A program made the translations under genes and the position numbers. The notes below the pieces were generated by a model that saw nothing but the letters and a program-made list of their open reading frames with translations, ran no database searches and had not been told where the DNA came from. Source: DASXUX01 sp036504595 (GTDB lineage: Bacteria > Planctomycetota > SZUA-567 > H5-PLA8). Taken from it: 64,000 nt of DNA. Positions 54,284 through 62,947 of this stretch are shown in pieces. The first letter of the stretch is position 1. Each line of letters opens with the position of its first letter. The DNA is taken from NCBI GenBank assembly GCA_036504595.1, contig DASXUX010000056.1:1-64000 (forward strand), read 5' to 3'.

Positions 54284-55405
54284 AAACGCCGCATCCCCAT
54301 ACCGCGACGACCACTGCTCCAGGAACGTGTAGAGTTCCTGCGCGCTGGCTGAACGGCCGTTGCGGACGTAGAAGCCGGAATTCGCGGTGCCGGCGGCGAG
54401 CAGTTCCTTCGTTTCCAGTCCGGCCAGCAAGCCCAGGCAGAAGCCGGCGTTGAAATTGTCGCCCGCTCCGGTTGTCAGCTTCGGATTGGCGCAGTACGGA
54501 CCGTCTTGCACGGCGCTCCCGGTTTCGGTCGCGCAGGCAGCATTGCGAGTTGGATGCACGACGACAACGTCCAGCTCCAGCGTCTTGCGCAGCGTTGACG
54601 CATTCGATTCGATCGCTTCCGGCTGGAACTTCAGGCCCAGAGCCTTGCTGACTTCCATGCTTTCCTTCTGATTGACGCCCAGGACCACGCGGTGCGAGCG
54701 GCGGAAGTTCTTGAGCAGATGCAGCGCGTCGGCGATTTCCTTGGCGGGGCGCTTTTCAGGATCGGCCAGATCGATGAACAGGACCGCGCCCTTCAGCGTC
54801 TTCACGCCTTCCATGTCCTTAAGCAGGCGCTTCCAGATTTCGGTCTGCAGCGGCAGCATGCACCAGTTCGTCAGCGCGATCAGATTGGCTGCGCTCCACG
54901 CCGCGCGCATTTTTTCGAGCCCGACGACTTCGAGCATACGCTCGTAGTTGACTTCCTTCAGCGTCTGGTGTTTGCCGACCATCAGCTTGCCGTCCTGGAA
55001 TTCGAGCGCGTCGGTGTGGCCGGGGTCGCACAGGCTGTAGCAGGCCTTGCAGCCCTTGGCCATGTCGGCGAAGACGGCGTGAATATGCGGCCGGCCGACG
55101 CTGCCGATGTATGTCACCGCGCAGCCGGCTTGGATCATCGCATTGGCCATGATTGGCCCGTTGCCGCCGAGCTTCATCTGCCGCACAACGAGTTCGATGT
55201 TGCTCGAAAGTCCCGCGGCGCGCGCGATCCGTTCGGCGAACGCAGCAATGGTCTCGACGCGAGTGTAGTTGGCGACGTCAGTGCGCTTATCGACGACGTC
55301 AATGATCTCATCGACGAAACCGTCCAGGCCGACGAGCACGTCGCTTTTGCCGGCGTCGTAGGCGCGGAGTTTCTTGGCGGCTGAGTTGAGAACGGGCTGA
55401 GACAT
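54281..55405 (-). CDS. PfkB-family carbohydrate kinase
   Basis: 374 cytoplasmic residues. Features of the ribokinase fold are LVGLDGFVDEIID near the start, a substrate glycine pair in KLGGNGPIMANAMIQAG, and the ATP/anion-hole signature TTGAGDNFNAGF (catalytic Asp in GAGD). The chain is longer than a typical 310-residue PfkB kinase because of inserted helices. It phosphorylates a sugar or nucleoside; the neighbourhood suggests a plant-derived monosaccharide such as fructose, keto-gluconate or ribose, but this is inferred. ATG 55405 follows AAAGGAGAG. It faces the HzsA-related gene divergently. Confidence 0.9.
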   Translation of the reverse strand: MSQPVLNSAAKKLRAYDAGKSDVLVGLDGFVDEIIDVVDKRTDVANYTRVETIAAFAERIARAAGLSSNIELVVRQMKLGGNGPIMANAMIQAGCAVTYIGSVGRPHIHAVFADMAKGCKACYSLCDPGHTDALEFQDGKLMVGKHQTLKEVNYERMLEVVGLEKMRAAWSAANLIALTNWCMLPLQTEIWKRLLKDMEGVKTLKGAVLFIDLADPEKRPAKEIADALHLLKNFRRSHRVVLGVNQKESMEVSKALGLKFQPEAIESNASTLRKTLELDVVVVHPTRNAACATETGSAVQDGPYCANPKLTTGAGDNFNAGFCLGLLAGLETKELLAAGTANSGFYVRNGRSASAQELYTFLEQWSSRYGDAAF

Positions 55406-55530
55406 TTGTTAAGCTCTCCTTTGAAATGAAGGTTCGAATGCCCTCCGGATTATAGCAGGTCAGGATTGGATTTCAGCGACAGTTGGCGAGCGGCGAGTAT
55501 GACTTGGTAAAGCGCAACCTGACAATTCTG

Positions 55531-55568
55531 TTGACTTGCTCTCTCTGTAGGACTAGAACGCCGTTCTA
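55531..55568 (+). promoter_or_regulatory. Promoter of the HzsA-related gene with a perfect palindrome over the -10 box
   Basis: TTGACT (55531-55536) and TAGAAC (55554-55559) are 17 bp apart, a good sigma70-type pair. A perfect 7-bp inverted repeat, TAGAACG-C-CGTTCTA (55554-55568), covers the -10 element and could be an operator. The gene starts at 55614 with AAGGAGGGGGAG. Confidence 0.6.
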
Positions 55569-55613
55569 AGAATAAAAAGACGTCCCCGGGGTACCTATAA
55601 GGAGGGGGAGTCC

Positions 55614-58600
55614 ATGAATCTCACAAGCATCCGCTCCTTATGCGCCGCGCTGGCGCTGTCGTGGCTGGCGAGCGCGGCTGACGCGGGTGAAACCCACCGT
55701 TGGTCGGCGCAGGTCGAAGAGGACTGGCTGCGTCAAGTCACCGGCGCTCCGGCAGCAGGCGCGGTCACGACTCGCCAAGATGCCGCTGGCGGCTGCGACG
55801 GTGTCAAGAACGGTAAATACGCGTTTCACACAGGCCAGGAAGCAAACCCGTGGTGGCAAGTTGATCTGGGTGAGCCTCGCGCCATCGGGAAAGTGATCGT
55901 CTATAACCGTTTGGACTATGCGCCGGGCCTGCACAACGCTGACAACCTGAACCTGCTGACGTCTGATAACGGCAAGCAATGGACACTGCGTCACGAGAAC
56001 AAGGGCAGGCATTTCGGTGGAGTCAGCGGCGAAAAGCCGCTCGAAATCACATTCACGGACCTGCGCGCGCGATTCGTGCGGCTTCAGATTCCAAGTCAGG
56101 CTTCCATTTTCTTCCACCTGGATGAAGTTGAGGTTCACGGCCCCGAAGACCCAGCGAAGAATATCGCGCTGCATAAACCGTGCGATCAGAGCAGCCTAAG
56201 CCAGTGGTCCACGGCGAAAGTTTCTGCGACCGCTGCAACGACCTCGTTCCCGATCGCTGACGTGATCGCGCGCGGGCGCAAGCTGGCGGGCGATTTGAAA
56301 AGCATGGGAATCGAAACGCAGAGCGCACTGGGAGCGCTCAATCAGATTGAGGTGCGCGCTGGAACTGCTGAGCTCTCCGCCGACGCGAAGAAGGCGCTCT
56401 ATCTGGCAGCACGTGGCGTTGTGCGCGAACTGGCCTTCAGCAACCCGCTGCTGAAATTCGGACCGCTTCTTTTCGTCAAGCGCTTCACGCAGGAGACGTA
56501 TCCGGACGTGTGCCTCAACCACATGCCCTGGACCTCGCGGCCGGGCGGGGACATTTGTGTGTTGAGCAAACTAGCGCCGGATGCCGACGTGCGGCCGGTG
56601 ATCAACGGCCAGCTCGGACCCGGGCACGTGCACGGAATGGACTTGTGGTTTGACGGCGACCGCGTTGTTTTCGGATATGCGAAAACGAAGACGAGTGAGC
56701 CGCCCGCAGGCTGGCTGGATCGGTCGAAGGCGTACCAGATGCGGCGCAGCGAAGAGCCGACGCACATCTTTGAAATCGGCATCGATGGCAAAAACTTGCG
56801 CCAGATCACAAAAGGAGAATGGAGCGACCTGGACCCGACGTACTTGCCCAGCGGCGAGATCGCATTCGTTTCGGAGCGTTGCGGGACGTCGCTTCAATGC
56901 AACGAGTACGACAAGGACGAGACAAGCTGCAATCTATACGTGATGCGGCCGAACGGAACGAAGGTCCGTCGCTTGAGCGTCAACAAAGACGGCGACTATT
57001 TGCCGCACTGCCTGGACACCGGGATGATCGGCTACACGCGCTGGGAATATCACGAACGGAGCTGGGCGTTCATACAGTCAATATGGATCGTGCGGCCGGA
57101 CGGAACGGCGGCGGATTCCATCTTCAAGCAGCACTTCGTCAACCCCTGGGCGCTGGAAGACGCGCGCTCGATTCCTGAAAGCAGCAAGCTCGTTGCGATT
57201 GCCTGCGGCCATCACACGCTGGCCGTCGGACCGTTGGTCGTTTGCGATCCATCCCAAGGCAATAACCAGCCGAAGGGAATCAGCATCCTCACGCCCGACA
57301 TCAAGCCGCCCGAAGGCGGGATGGACGGCGTCGTTGTCGAAGGCGGCGGCGTGCGCGACAGCGGCGGGTTCTACAGCACGCCGTGGGCACTTTCGGAAAA
57401 GTATTTCCTCGTTTCGTACAGCTACAGCAGCAAGACCACGGAGCCCGCAGGCTATGGCTTGTATCTGGTCGATGTCTTCGGGAACAAAGAACTGATTTAT
57501 CGCGATCCGGCGATTTCGTGCTTCATGCCGGTTCCGCTCCGAGCTCGCACCAAGCCGCCGGTGCTGCCCGACACGACGGATTCGAGCTGGCCGTTCGCGC
57601 GCTGTGCGCTCAGCGTTGCCGGCGCCGGTTCCGAAGCGATTGCGGATAAGATCAAGTACGTTCGTATCGCCGAACCCATTGGCTGGCCGTACGACATTCA
57701 GAAGGGCGGCCTGCGTTACGGCGAAGATCACCGTTACGGCGGCAAGGGCGCCGAGCACAAAAATTTGATCAACTGGACGCCAGTCCGCATTTTGGGCGAC
57801 GTGCCGGTGGAGCGCGACGGCAGCGCGCATTTCATCGTGCCGGCCGACACGGCGGTCTATTTCCAACTGTTGGACGAAAATCGCATGGAGCTGCGCCGCA
57901 TGCGCTCCTTCATTAGTTTCCAACCGGGCGAAACGCGCGCGTGCTTCGGCTGCCACGAGTCCCGCGATATCGCCGCGGGTGGCGTTGTTCCCTCTCCCCT
58001 CGCGGGAGATGGCCGGCACGAGCGTAGCGAGAGCGGGGTAAGGGGGCCAGGATTGGCTCACATCCGCGAGCCCTCCGTTCCCGAACAGCCGCCGTGGGGC
58101 GAGAGGCCGGTGAGTTTTCTGGCCGATGTGCAACCGGTGCTGGACCATCAATGCGTTCGTTGCCACAGCGGAATGAAGGCCGCCGGCGGGATCGATCTCT
58201 ATGGCGGACTGACGACGCACGACAAGGAGATTGCCGGCTACGGCTACAACCGGGCCTTCGACACGATTCTTGAACGGGGGCTAGTCGTGCGCAGCCAGGC
58301 CCGAGCGCAGGATGCCAGCATCACGCCGCCGATGGCGTATGGCTCCCAAAAAAGCAAGCTGATCACCGCGCTGACAGACAAGAACCATGTCAACGAGGTG
58401 AAGCTGAGCGAAGAGGAACGCCTGCGACTGGTGATCTGGATAGATGCCAACGCGCCGTACCACGATCAATTCGTTGACAAGCGGCCCGAGAAACCCGCTT
58501 ACGATCTGGCTCTGGACAAGGACCTGCAGAAATCTCTGCGCGCTCTGCACGACAAGCGTTGCGCGGACTGCCACGGCGCCGAAAAGGTCACGCGCACGGA

Positions 58601-58808
58601 TTGGATCGATATTCACAAGCCCGAACGCAGCCTGTTCCTGACTGCGCCGCTCAGCAAGGCCGCCGGTGGGACTGAAAGGTGCGGCAAGGCAGTGTATGCC
58701 GAAGCGGCGGACGCCGACTATAAAGAGGCGCTGAAACTGGTCAGCGAGGCCGTGAAGAAAGCATGGGAGGCTCCGCGGCGCGACCTGAAAGTGTTTGCGC
58801 GAAAGTAA
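55614..58808 (+). CDS. HzsA-related secreted multihaem cytochrome with F5/8-type C domain
   Basis: 1064 residues with a signal peptide (about 1-24). Residues about 45-180 form a discoidin-like domain (WWQVDLGEPRAIGKVIVYNRLD). A TolB-like propeller region (about 270-620, FEIGIDGKNLRQITKGEWSDLDPTYLPSGEIAFVSERCG) precedes three haem-binding CxxCH sites: CFGCH (777-781), CVRCH (847-851) and CADCH (983-987). The overall plan is that of the hydrazine-synthase-alpha-related family, which is common in planctomycetes that do not do anammox. True hydrazine synthesis is not implied. Likely an extracytoplasmic electron-transfer or sugar-oxidising protein. A palindromic insertion follows the first haem site (residues 791-811). 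Confidence 0.8.
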   Translation: MNLTSIRSLCAALALSWLASAADAGETHRWSAQVEEDWLRQVTGAPAAGAVTTRQDAAGGCDGVKNGKYAFHTGQEANPWWQVDLGEPRAIGKVIVYNRLDYAPGLHNADNLNLLTSDNGKQWTLRHENKGRHFGGVSGEKPLEITFTDLRARFVRLQIPSQASIFFHLDEVEVHGPEDPAKNIALHKPCDQSSLSQWSTAKVSATAATTSFPIADVIARGRKLAGDLKSMGIETQSALGALNQIEVRAGTAELSADAKKALYLAARGVVRELAFSNPLLKFGPLLFVKRFTQETYPDVCLNHMPWTSRPGGDICVLSKLAPDADVRPVINGQLGPGHVHGMDLWFDGDRVVFGYAKTKTSEPPAGWLDRSKAYQMRRSEEPTHIFEIGIDGKNLRQITKGEWSDLDPTYLPSGEIAFVSERCGTSLQCNEYDKDETSCNLYVMRPNGTKVRRLSVNKDGDYLPHCLDTGMIGYTRWEYHERSWAFIQSIWIVRPDGTAADSIFKQHFVNPWALEDARSIPESSKLVAIACGHHTLAVGPLVVCDPSQGNNQPKGISILTPDIKPPEGGMDGVVVEGGGVRDSGGFYSTPWALSEKYFLVSYSYSSKTTEPAGYGLYLVDVFGNKELIYRDPAISCFMPVPLRARTKPPVLPDTTDSSWPFARCALSVAGAGSEAIADKIKYVRIAEPIGWPYDIQKGGLRYGEDHRYGGKGAEHKNLINWTPVRILGDVPVERDGSAHFIVPADTAVYFQLLDENRMELRRMRSFISFQPGETRACFGCHESRDIAAGGVVPSPLAGDGRHERSESGVRGPGLAHIREPSVPEQPPWGERPVSFLADVQPVLDHQCVRCHSGMKAAGGIDLYGGLTTHDKEIAGYGYNRAFDTILERGLVVRSQARAQDASITPPMAYGSQKSKLITALTDKNHVNEVKLSEEERLRLVIWIDANAPYHDQFVDKRPEKPAYDLALDKDLQKSLRALHDKRCADCHGAEKVTRTDWIDIHKPERSLFLTAPLSKAAGGTERCGKAVYAEAADADYKEALKLVSEAVKKAWEAPRRDLKVFARK
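57985..58045. repeat. Palindromic P2-type insertion between haem motifs
   Basis: CCCTCTCCCCTCGCGGGAGA ... GCGGGGTAAGGGGGC with an inserted GGCCGGCACGAGCGTAGCGA segment. It is translated as part of a Gly/Arg-rich loop just after the first haem site. Confidence 0.7.
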
Positions 58809-58882
58809 CGCAATCCTCCAGGATTGCGCGGTGGCACGCATGCGACCGCGCCGTCCGTTTGGCGCGGTCTCATGCGTGCGCG
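58807..58882. repeat. P3 unit and a long GCACGCATG hairpin after the cytochrome gene
   Basis: 58807-58831 is a GCAATCCTCCAGGATTGC unit starting at the stop codon. 58832-58881 is a compound stem (GCACGCATG-C-GACCGCGCC with GGCGCGGTC-T-CATGCGTGC). It may stabilise or end the mRNA. A related palindrome lies inside array B at 41728-41775. Confidence 0.7.
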
Positions 58883-58883
58883 T

Positions 58884-58950
58884 CGGTCATGGAGTCATCA
58901 GGCATTGGTCCCACACCTGTGCCGTTAATGACCAATGACTAATGACCCGT
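58884..58950. repeat. TCATTGG/AATGACC heptamer repeat upstream of pectate lyase
   Basis: GTCATGGAGTCATCAGGCAT and TTAATGACCAATGACTAATG are inverse versions of one heptamer type; they match 14591-14655. The gene start follows within 20 bp. Confidence 0.75.
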
Positions 58951-58967
58951 TAGAGAGCAGGTGAGCC

Positions 58968-60020
58968 TTGCGGCGGTTTTTTACTCTCTTGCTTCTTTCG
59001 GCGTTCGCAAACGCCGGCGCTTTTGCGGCTGGTTCGGCTCGCGACTACCTGAAGAAGTCTGACGACTGGTTCCGCTCGCCCGAAGCTGCGAAAGTTGCCG
59101 AGGTCATTCTGTCCTATCAGGCCGACGAAGGCGGCTGGCCAAAGAATCAGGACACGACTTCGGAGACTTTTGCGGGGGATCGTTCGACGCTGAAGGGAAC
59201 GTTCGACAACGGCGCGACGACCGATGAGCTTCGATTTCTGGCGCGCATGGCTCAAGCGACGAAGGATGAGCGGTATTCGAAGTCTTTTGCCAAAGGTCTC
59301 GACCACATCCTGAAGGCGCAGTATCCCACCGGCGGCTGGCCGCAGTTCTATCCGCCCAGCAAACAGTACCATCGGCACATTACGTTCAACGACAATGCGA
59401 TGGTGCGCATTCTGGAATTTCTGCGGGAAGTCTACTCCATTGAACGCTACAGCTTCGTGGATGCGGAACGGCGCAAGGCCGCGAGGGACGCGTTCGAGCG
59501 CGGCATTGAGTGCATCCTGAAATGCCAGATCAAAGTCGACGGCAAGCTGACAGCGTGGTGCGCGCAGCATGATGAAAAGGACTATAGCCCACGGCCCGCG
59601 CGAAAGTTCGAACTGACCTCTATCAGCGGTTGTGAGTCGGTGGGAATTGTGCGATTGCTGATGAGCCTGGAGAAGCCGAGCGCGGAAATCGTCGCGGCCG
59701 TGAATGGCGCTGTGGCGTGGTTTGACGCGGTCAAGATCGCGGGAATTCGCGTCGAGAAGAAAGAGGATCCGAACGGACCCGACGGAAAGAACGCGGTGGT
59801 CGTCAAAGACCCGGCCGCGCCGCCGCTGTGGGCGCGCTTCTATGAAATCGGCACGAACAAGCCCCTGTTCAGCGATCGCGACAGCGTTCCGAAATACGAT
59901 CTTTCCGAAATCGGCTATGAACGCCGCAACGGCTACGCCTGGTACGGCAACTGGCCGCAGCGGTTGCTGGAACGCGAGTACCCCGCGTGGAAGCAGGCTC
60001 GATCAGCACCGCGACCGTAA
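58968..60020 (+). CDS. Secreted pectate lyase (PL10 family)
   Basis: 350 residues. The TTG start at 58968 gives MRRFFTLLLLSAFANAGAFA, a signal peptide; AGAGAGCAGG precedes it. The (alpha/alpha)3 fold is marked by GGWPKNQD, GGWPQFYPP, ITFNDNAMVRILEFLREV, TAWCAQHD and LTSISGCESVGIVRLL, ending with GYAWYGNWPQRLLEREYPAW. PL10 enzymes cleave polygalacturonate by beta-elimination in the presence of calcium. It begins a run of co-oriented genes (Gfo/Idh, SGNH, SMP-30) that fit a pectin-to-uronate pathway, although each has its own spacer. Confidence 0.93.
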   Translation: MRRFFTLLLLSAFANAGAFAAGSARDYLKKSDDWFRSPEAAKVAEVILSYQADEGGWPKNQDTTSETFAGDRSTLKGTFDNGATTDELRFLARMAQATKDERYSKSFAKGLDHILKAQYPTGGWPQFYPPSKQYHRHITFNDNAMVRILEFLREVYSIERYSFVDAERRKAARDAFERGIECILKCQIKVDGKLTAWCAQHDEKDYSPRPARKFELTSISGCESVGIVRLLMSLEKPSAEIVAAVNGAVAWFDAVKIAGIRVEKKEDPNGPDGKNAVVVKDPAAPPLWARFYEIGTNKPLFSDRDSVPKYDLSEIGYERRNGYAWYGNWPQRLLEREYPAWKQARSAPRP

Positions 60021-60035
60021 GAGAGCGGCGGCTTC

Positions 60036-60134
60036 GGTCCCCCTCTCCCCCGCGAGGGAGAGGGGTTAGGGGTGAGGGGGCGTTTCGCTTTCCCCTTTGC
60101 GTCGCCTCACCCGCCACCGGTCACCCGTCGCCTG
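60036..60134. repeat. P2 palindromic unit followed by a GTCACCC heptamer run
   Basis: 60036-60081 is a complete P2 unit. 60101-60134 has CTCACCC, GCCACCG, GTCACCC and GTCGCC in tandem, the same heptamer type as in the signal peptide of the SMP-30 gene at 62959. Confidence 0.75.
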
Positions 60135-60188
60135 CGGTGTATACAATTCAAGTAACAGCTTAATCCACGCTGATCGGAGGATCTCCCA

Positions 60189-61517
60189 ATGTCTTGCCAA
60201 TTCTCGCGCCGCTCGTTCATCAAAGGCAGTGCGGTTGTCGCGGGGGCTCTTTACACCAGCCGTTGGGTGCATGCCGGTCCGGATGCGACCGGCAAGATCG
60301 GCACCGCCGTGATCGGCGCGGGCGGCCAGGGCGGAGCGAGCGTCCCGGAAGCCGCCAACGAACGCCTGATCGCGCTGGTCGATGCCGATGACGGTCGTTT
60401 GGCCGGCGCAGTCAAGAACGTCAGCGCCAAGCATCCGAATGTGAAGACTTACTACGACTATCGCAAGATGCTCGATGAGTGCGGCAAGGACATCGACGCC
60501 GTCTTCATCGCCACGCCCGATCACCATCACGCGCCGGCTGCGATTCGCTGCATCGATCTGGGCAAACACGTGTATGTCGAAAAACCCATCGGCCACAACA
60601 TCGCTGAAGTGCGCAAACTGACCGAGGCGGCTCGCGCCAAGAAGGTGATGTCGCAACTCGGCAACCAGGGCCACAGCGGCGAAGAGTACCGGCGGCTGTG
60701 TGAATACATCTGGGCCGGCGCGATCGGGCAGGTGAAGGAAGTGCATAGCTGGACGACGTGGAAGTTTGGCGGCACCGACGGTCCACCGAAGAGCAAGCCG
60801 ACTCCCGCCAACGTGCACTGGGACGAATGGCTCGGCCCTGCGGCCGCGCGCGAGTACGTCGATGGCCTGCATCCGTTCGCCTGGCGCATGTGCCGCGAGT
60901 TCGGCACTGGGTCGGTCGGCGATCAGGGCTGCCACGTGATGGACGGCTTGTTCTGGGCGCTGAAGCTCAAATCGCCTCAGAGCTTCGAGCTGATCAAGAC
61001 CAATCGCGGGAATGACTACAAGTGGCCGATCGATAACATCATCCGCTACAAGTTTGCCGCTCGCGGCGATATGGGGCCGGTGGACATCTACTGGCACGAT
61101 GGCTGCAAGGCGCCGATCTGCCTGGAACTTGAGAAGAAGTACAATCGCAAGTTCGAAGACCACGGCACAATTTACGTCGGCGAAAAAGGCGTGATGTACA
61201 CCGGCCAGTACGGCGGCGGCGTGCGCATTCTGCCCGAAGAACAGCACAAAGCCACGCCCGCGCCGGAGCGCACCATTCCGCGCATCAAAGGCAGCCATCG
61301 CGGCGACTTCCTTCGCGCGTGCAAGACCGGCGTGCCGTCGTCATCCAACTTTGATTACTCCGGCCCGTTGACCGAATTCGTTCTGCTCGGCCATCTCGCC
61401 TATCGCTCCGAAATCGGCAAAGTCGTCGAATGGGACGGCGAGAAGATGGAATGCAAGAACGCGCCCAATCTGAATCAGTATGTGCGCCGCGAATACCGCA
61501 AAGGCTGGGAAGTTTGA
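60189..61517 (+). CDS. Tat-exported Gfo/Idh/MocA family oxidoreductase
   Basis: 442 residues. Tat-like signal (FSRRSFIKGSAVVAGA), Rossmann motif AVIGAGGQGG, EKP motif YVEKPIGH, and a C-terminal domain ending in RREYRKGWEV. It is the closest of the three family members to the 15596 gene, whose tail is nearly identical. ATG 60189 follows CGGAGGATC. It is downstream of the pectate lyase and may oxidise a uronate or a rhamnose-type product. Function by family, substrate by context only. Confidence 0.93.
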   Translation: MSCQFSRRSFIKGSAVVAGALYTSRWVHAGPDATGKIGTAVIGAGGQGGASVPEAANERLIALVDADDGRLAGAVKNVSAKHPNVKTYYDYRKMLDECGKDIDAVFIATPDHHHAPAAIRCIDLGKHVYVEKPIGHNIAEVRKLTEAARAKKVMSQLGNQGHSGEEYRRLCEYIWAGAIGQVKEVHSWTTWKFGGTDGPPKSKPTPANVHWDEWLGPAAAREYVDGLHPFAWRMCREFGTGSVGDQGCHVMDGLFWALKLKSPQSFELIKTNRGNDYKWPIDNIIRYKFAARGDMGPVDIYWHDGCKAPICLELEKKYNRKFEDHGTIYVGEKGVMYTGQYGGGVRILPEEQHKATPAPERTIPRIKGSHRGDFLRACKTGVPSSSNFDYSGPLTEFVLLGHLAYRSEIGKVVEWDGEKMECKNAPNLNQYVRREYRKGWEV

Positions 61518-61520
61518 CGG

Positions 61521-61558
61521 CAGGGTTCAGGGTTCAGGGTTCGGGGTTCAGGGTTTCG
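61521..61558. repeat. CAGGGTT heptamer repeat
   Basis: Five units (CAGGGTT x3, CGGGGTT, CAGGGTT) begin two bases after the Gfo/Idh stop. The inverse (ACCCTGA) is found at 41996-42016 in box array B. Confidence 0.9.
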
Positions 61559-61606
61559 CATGCGGTGGCCAGAGTGCCACCACATTCTTCTCGCGGAGGA
61601 GATAGG

Positions 61607-62935
61607 GTGTCAGTCACTCGAATCACGATAGCTATATTTCTGCTGTCAGCCTGTGTCCTTGGGCAAGACAAATTCTTCCCTCTGCCCTCCGTCGAAGATC
61701 CCGCCAGCCTCGGCGTAGGCGTGCAGCGCACGATGACGCTGCTGGCCACCAGTACGCCGGAGCATCGCAACAAGGTCCGCATTCTCTTTTACGGCCAATC
61801 AATCACTGTGCAGGACTGGACGAAGAAGGTGACCGAGGATCTGCGCGCGCGCTTTCCGAATGCCGACCTGGAGATTGAGAATCGCGCCATCGGCGGATTC
61901 GCGTCTCAAGCGCTGATCCGGCCCGCGGAACACGACCTGTATCCGTTCTATCCCGACCTGCTGATCTTCCACGTGTACGGCGCCAACGGCGAATACGAGC
62001 AGATCATCAAGAATGTGCGCAGCCGCACGACGGCCGAAGTGCTCATGCAAAAAGACCACGTCACCAAGTGGCCGCAGGAAAAGCCGGATGAGAAGGCCGA
62101 CAAGGGCATGTGGTGGGACTACATGATGAACCACGTGTTCCTGCCGAAGATCGCCACGACCTATGGCTGCACGCTGCTGGATGTGCGTTCGGCGTGGCTG
62201 AAGTATCTCAAGGAAAACAAACTGGAGCCGAAAGCGCTGCTGAGCGACGACGTGCACCTGAACGACCACGGCAACTATCTGCTTTCGGAGATCATCAAGC
62301 GCCATCTGGTCTACCGTCCTGAATTGCCGAACGAGAGTTGGAAGAATCTGGTTCGCACGTACGAAGTCGGAAAGGACGTGGATTGGAAAGACGGCAAGCT
62401 GGTGCTTGAGTTCGAAGGCAACCGAGTGGACGCAATGGCCTCTAAGGGTGAAGGCTCCGCACAGGTGAAGATCGATGGCAAGAAGCCATCCGAGTTCCCC
62501 GAGTGCTATCGCATCACGCGCTCGCAGCCCGGCCCGTGGTCGCCGATGTTCATCTCGCGCGTGGATCACGAGAAGCCGCTCGTGATCGAAGACTGGACGC
62601 TGAAAGTGGAGTCGGTGAACACCGATGGCAAGACGTTCAAGTACTCCGTGAAAGGCTCCGTGACCGGCGAGGACGGCAGCGGCGAAAGCGACAAGCCCTT
62701 CACATCGAATTCCGGGCGCGTGAAGTTGAGCAAGGACTATTTCTTCATCCCGAAGGCCGTGACAGCGGGCTACGAGAGCAAATGGAAGGTGCTGCCGATG
62801 TTTGTGGACGAGTACAAGGCATCGGACGCGATCACGACGCTCGCACAGGGATTCCCCAATGGCAAACACACGTTGGAACTGACCGGGCAACCTCCGATTA
62901 AAGAGATTCGCATCTACAATCCGCCAATCAAATGA
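61607..62935 (+). CDS. Secreted SGNH/GDSL esterase
   Basis: 442 residues. GTG start 61607 after GGAGGAGATAGG; signal peptide about 1-20. SGNH blocks: block I FYGQSITV (Ser of GQS), block II NRAIGG, block III HVYGANGE, block V DDVHLNDHG (Asp and His). A C-terminal beta-sandwich (about 260-440) may bind carbohydrate. GQS in place of GDS is used by some carbohydrate esterases. Context suggests removal of acetyl groups from pectin or rhamnogalacturonan. The open frame reading in from 61430 overlaps the upstream gene and lacks a signal peptide. Confidence 0.85.
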   Translation: MSVTRITIAIFLLSACVLGQDKFFPLPSVEDPASLGVGVQRTMTLLATSTPEHRNKVRILFYGQSITVQDWTKKVTEDLRARFPNADLEIENRAIGGFASQALIRPAEHDLYPFYPDLLIFHVYGANGEYEQIIKNVRSRTTAEVLMQKDHVTKWPQEKPDEKADKGMWWDYMMNHVFLPKIATTYGCTLLDVRSAWLKYLKENKLEPKALLSDDVHLNDHGNYLLSEIIKRHLVYRPELPNESWKNLVRTYEVGKDVDWKDGKLVLEFEGNRVDAMASKGEGSAQVKIDGKKPSEFPECYRITRSQPGPWSPMFISRVDHEKPLVIEDWTLKVESVNTDGKTFKYSVKGSVTGEDGSGESDKPFTSNSGRVKLSKDYFFIPKAVTAGYESKWKVLPMFVDEYKASDAITTLAQGFPNGKHTLELTGQPPIKEIRIYNPPIK

Positions 62936-62947
62936 ACTGAGGGCAAC

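Noticed and set aside
55614..58808. A true hydrazine synthase alpha subunit (anammox)
   Set aside because: No hzsB/hzsC-like genes are adjacent. The surroundings are polysaccharide genes, and this family is widespread in non-anammox planctomycetes.
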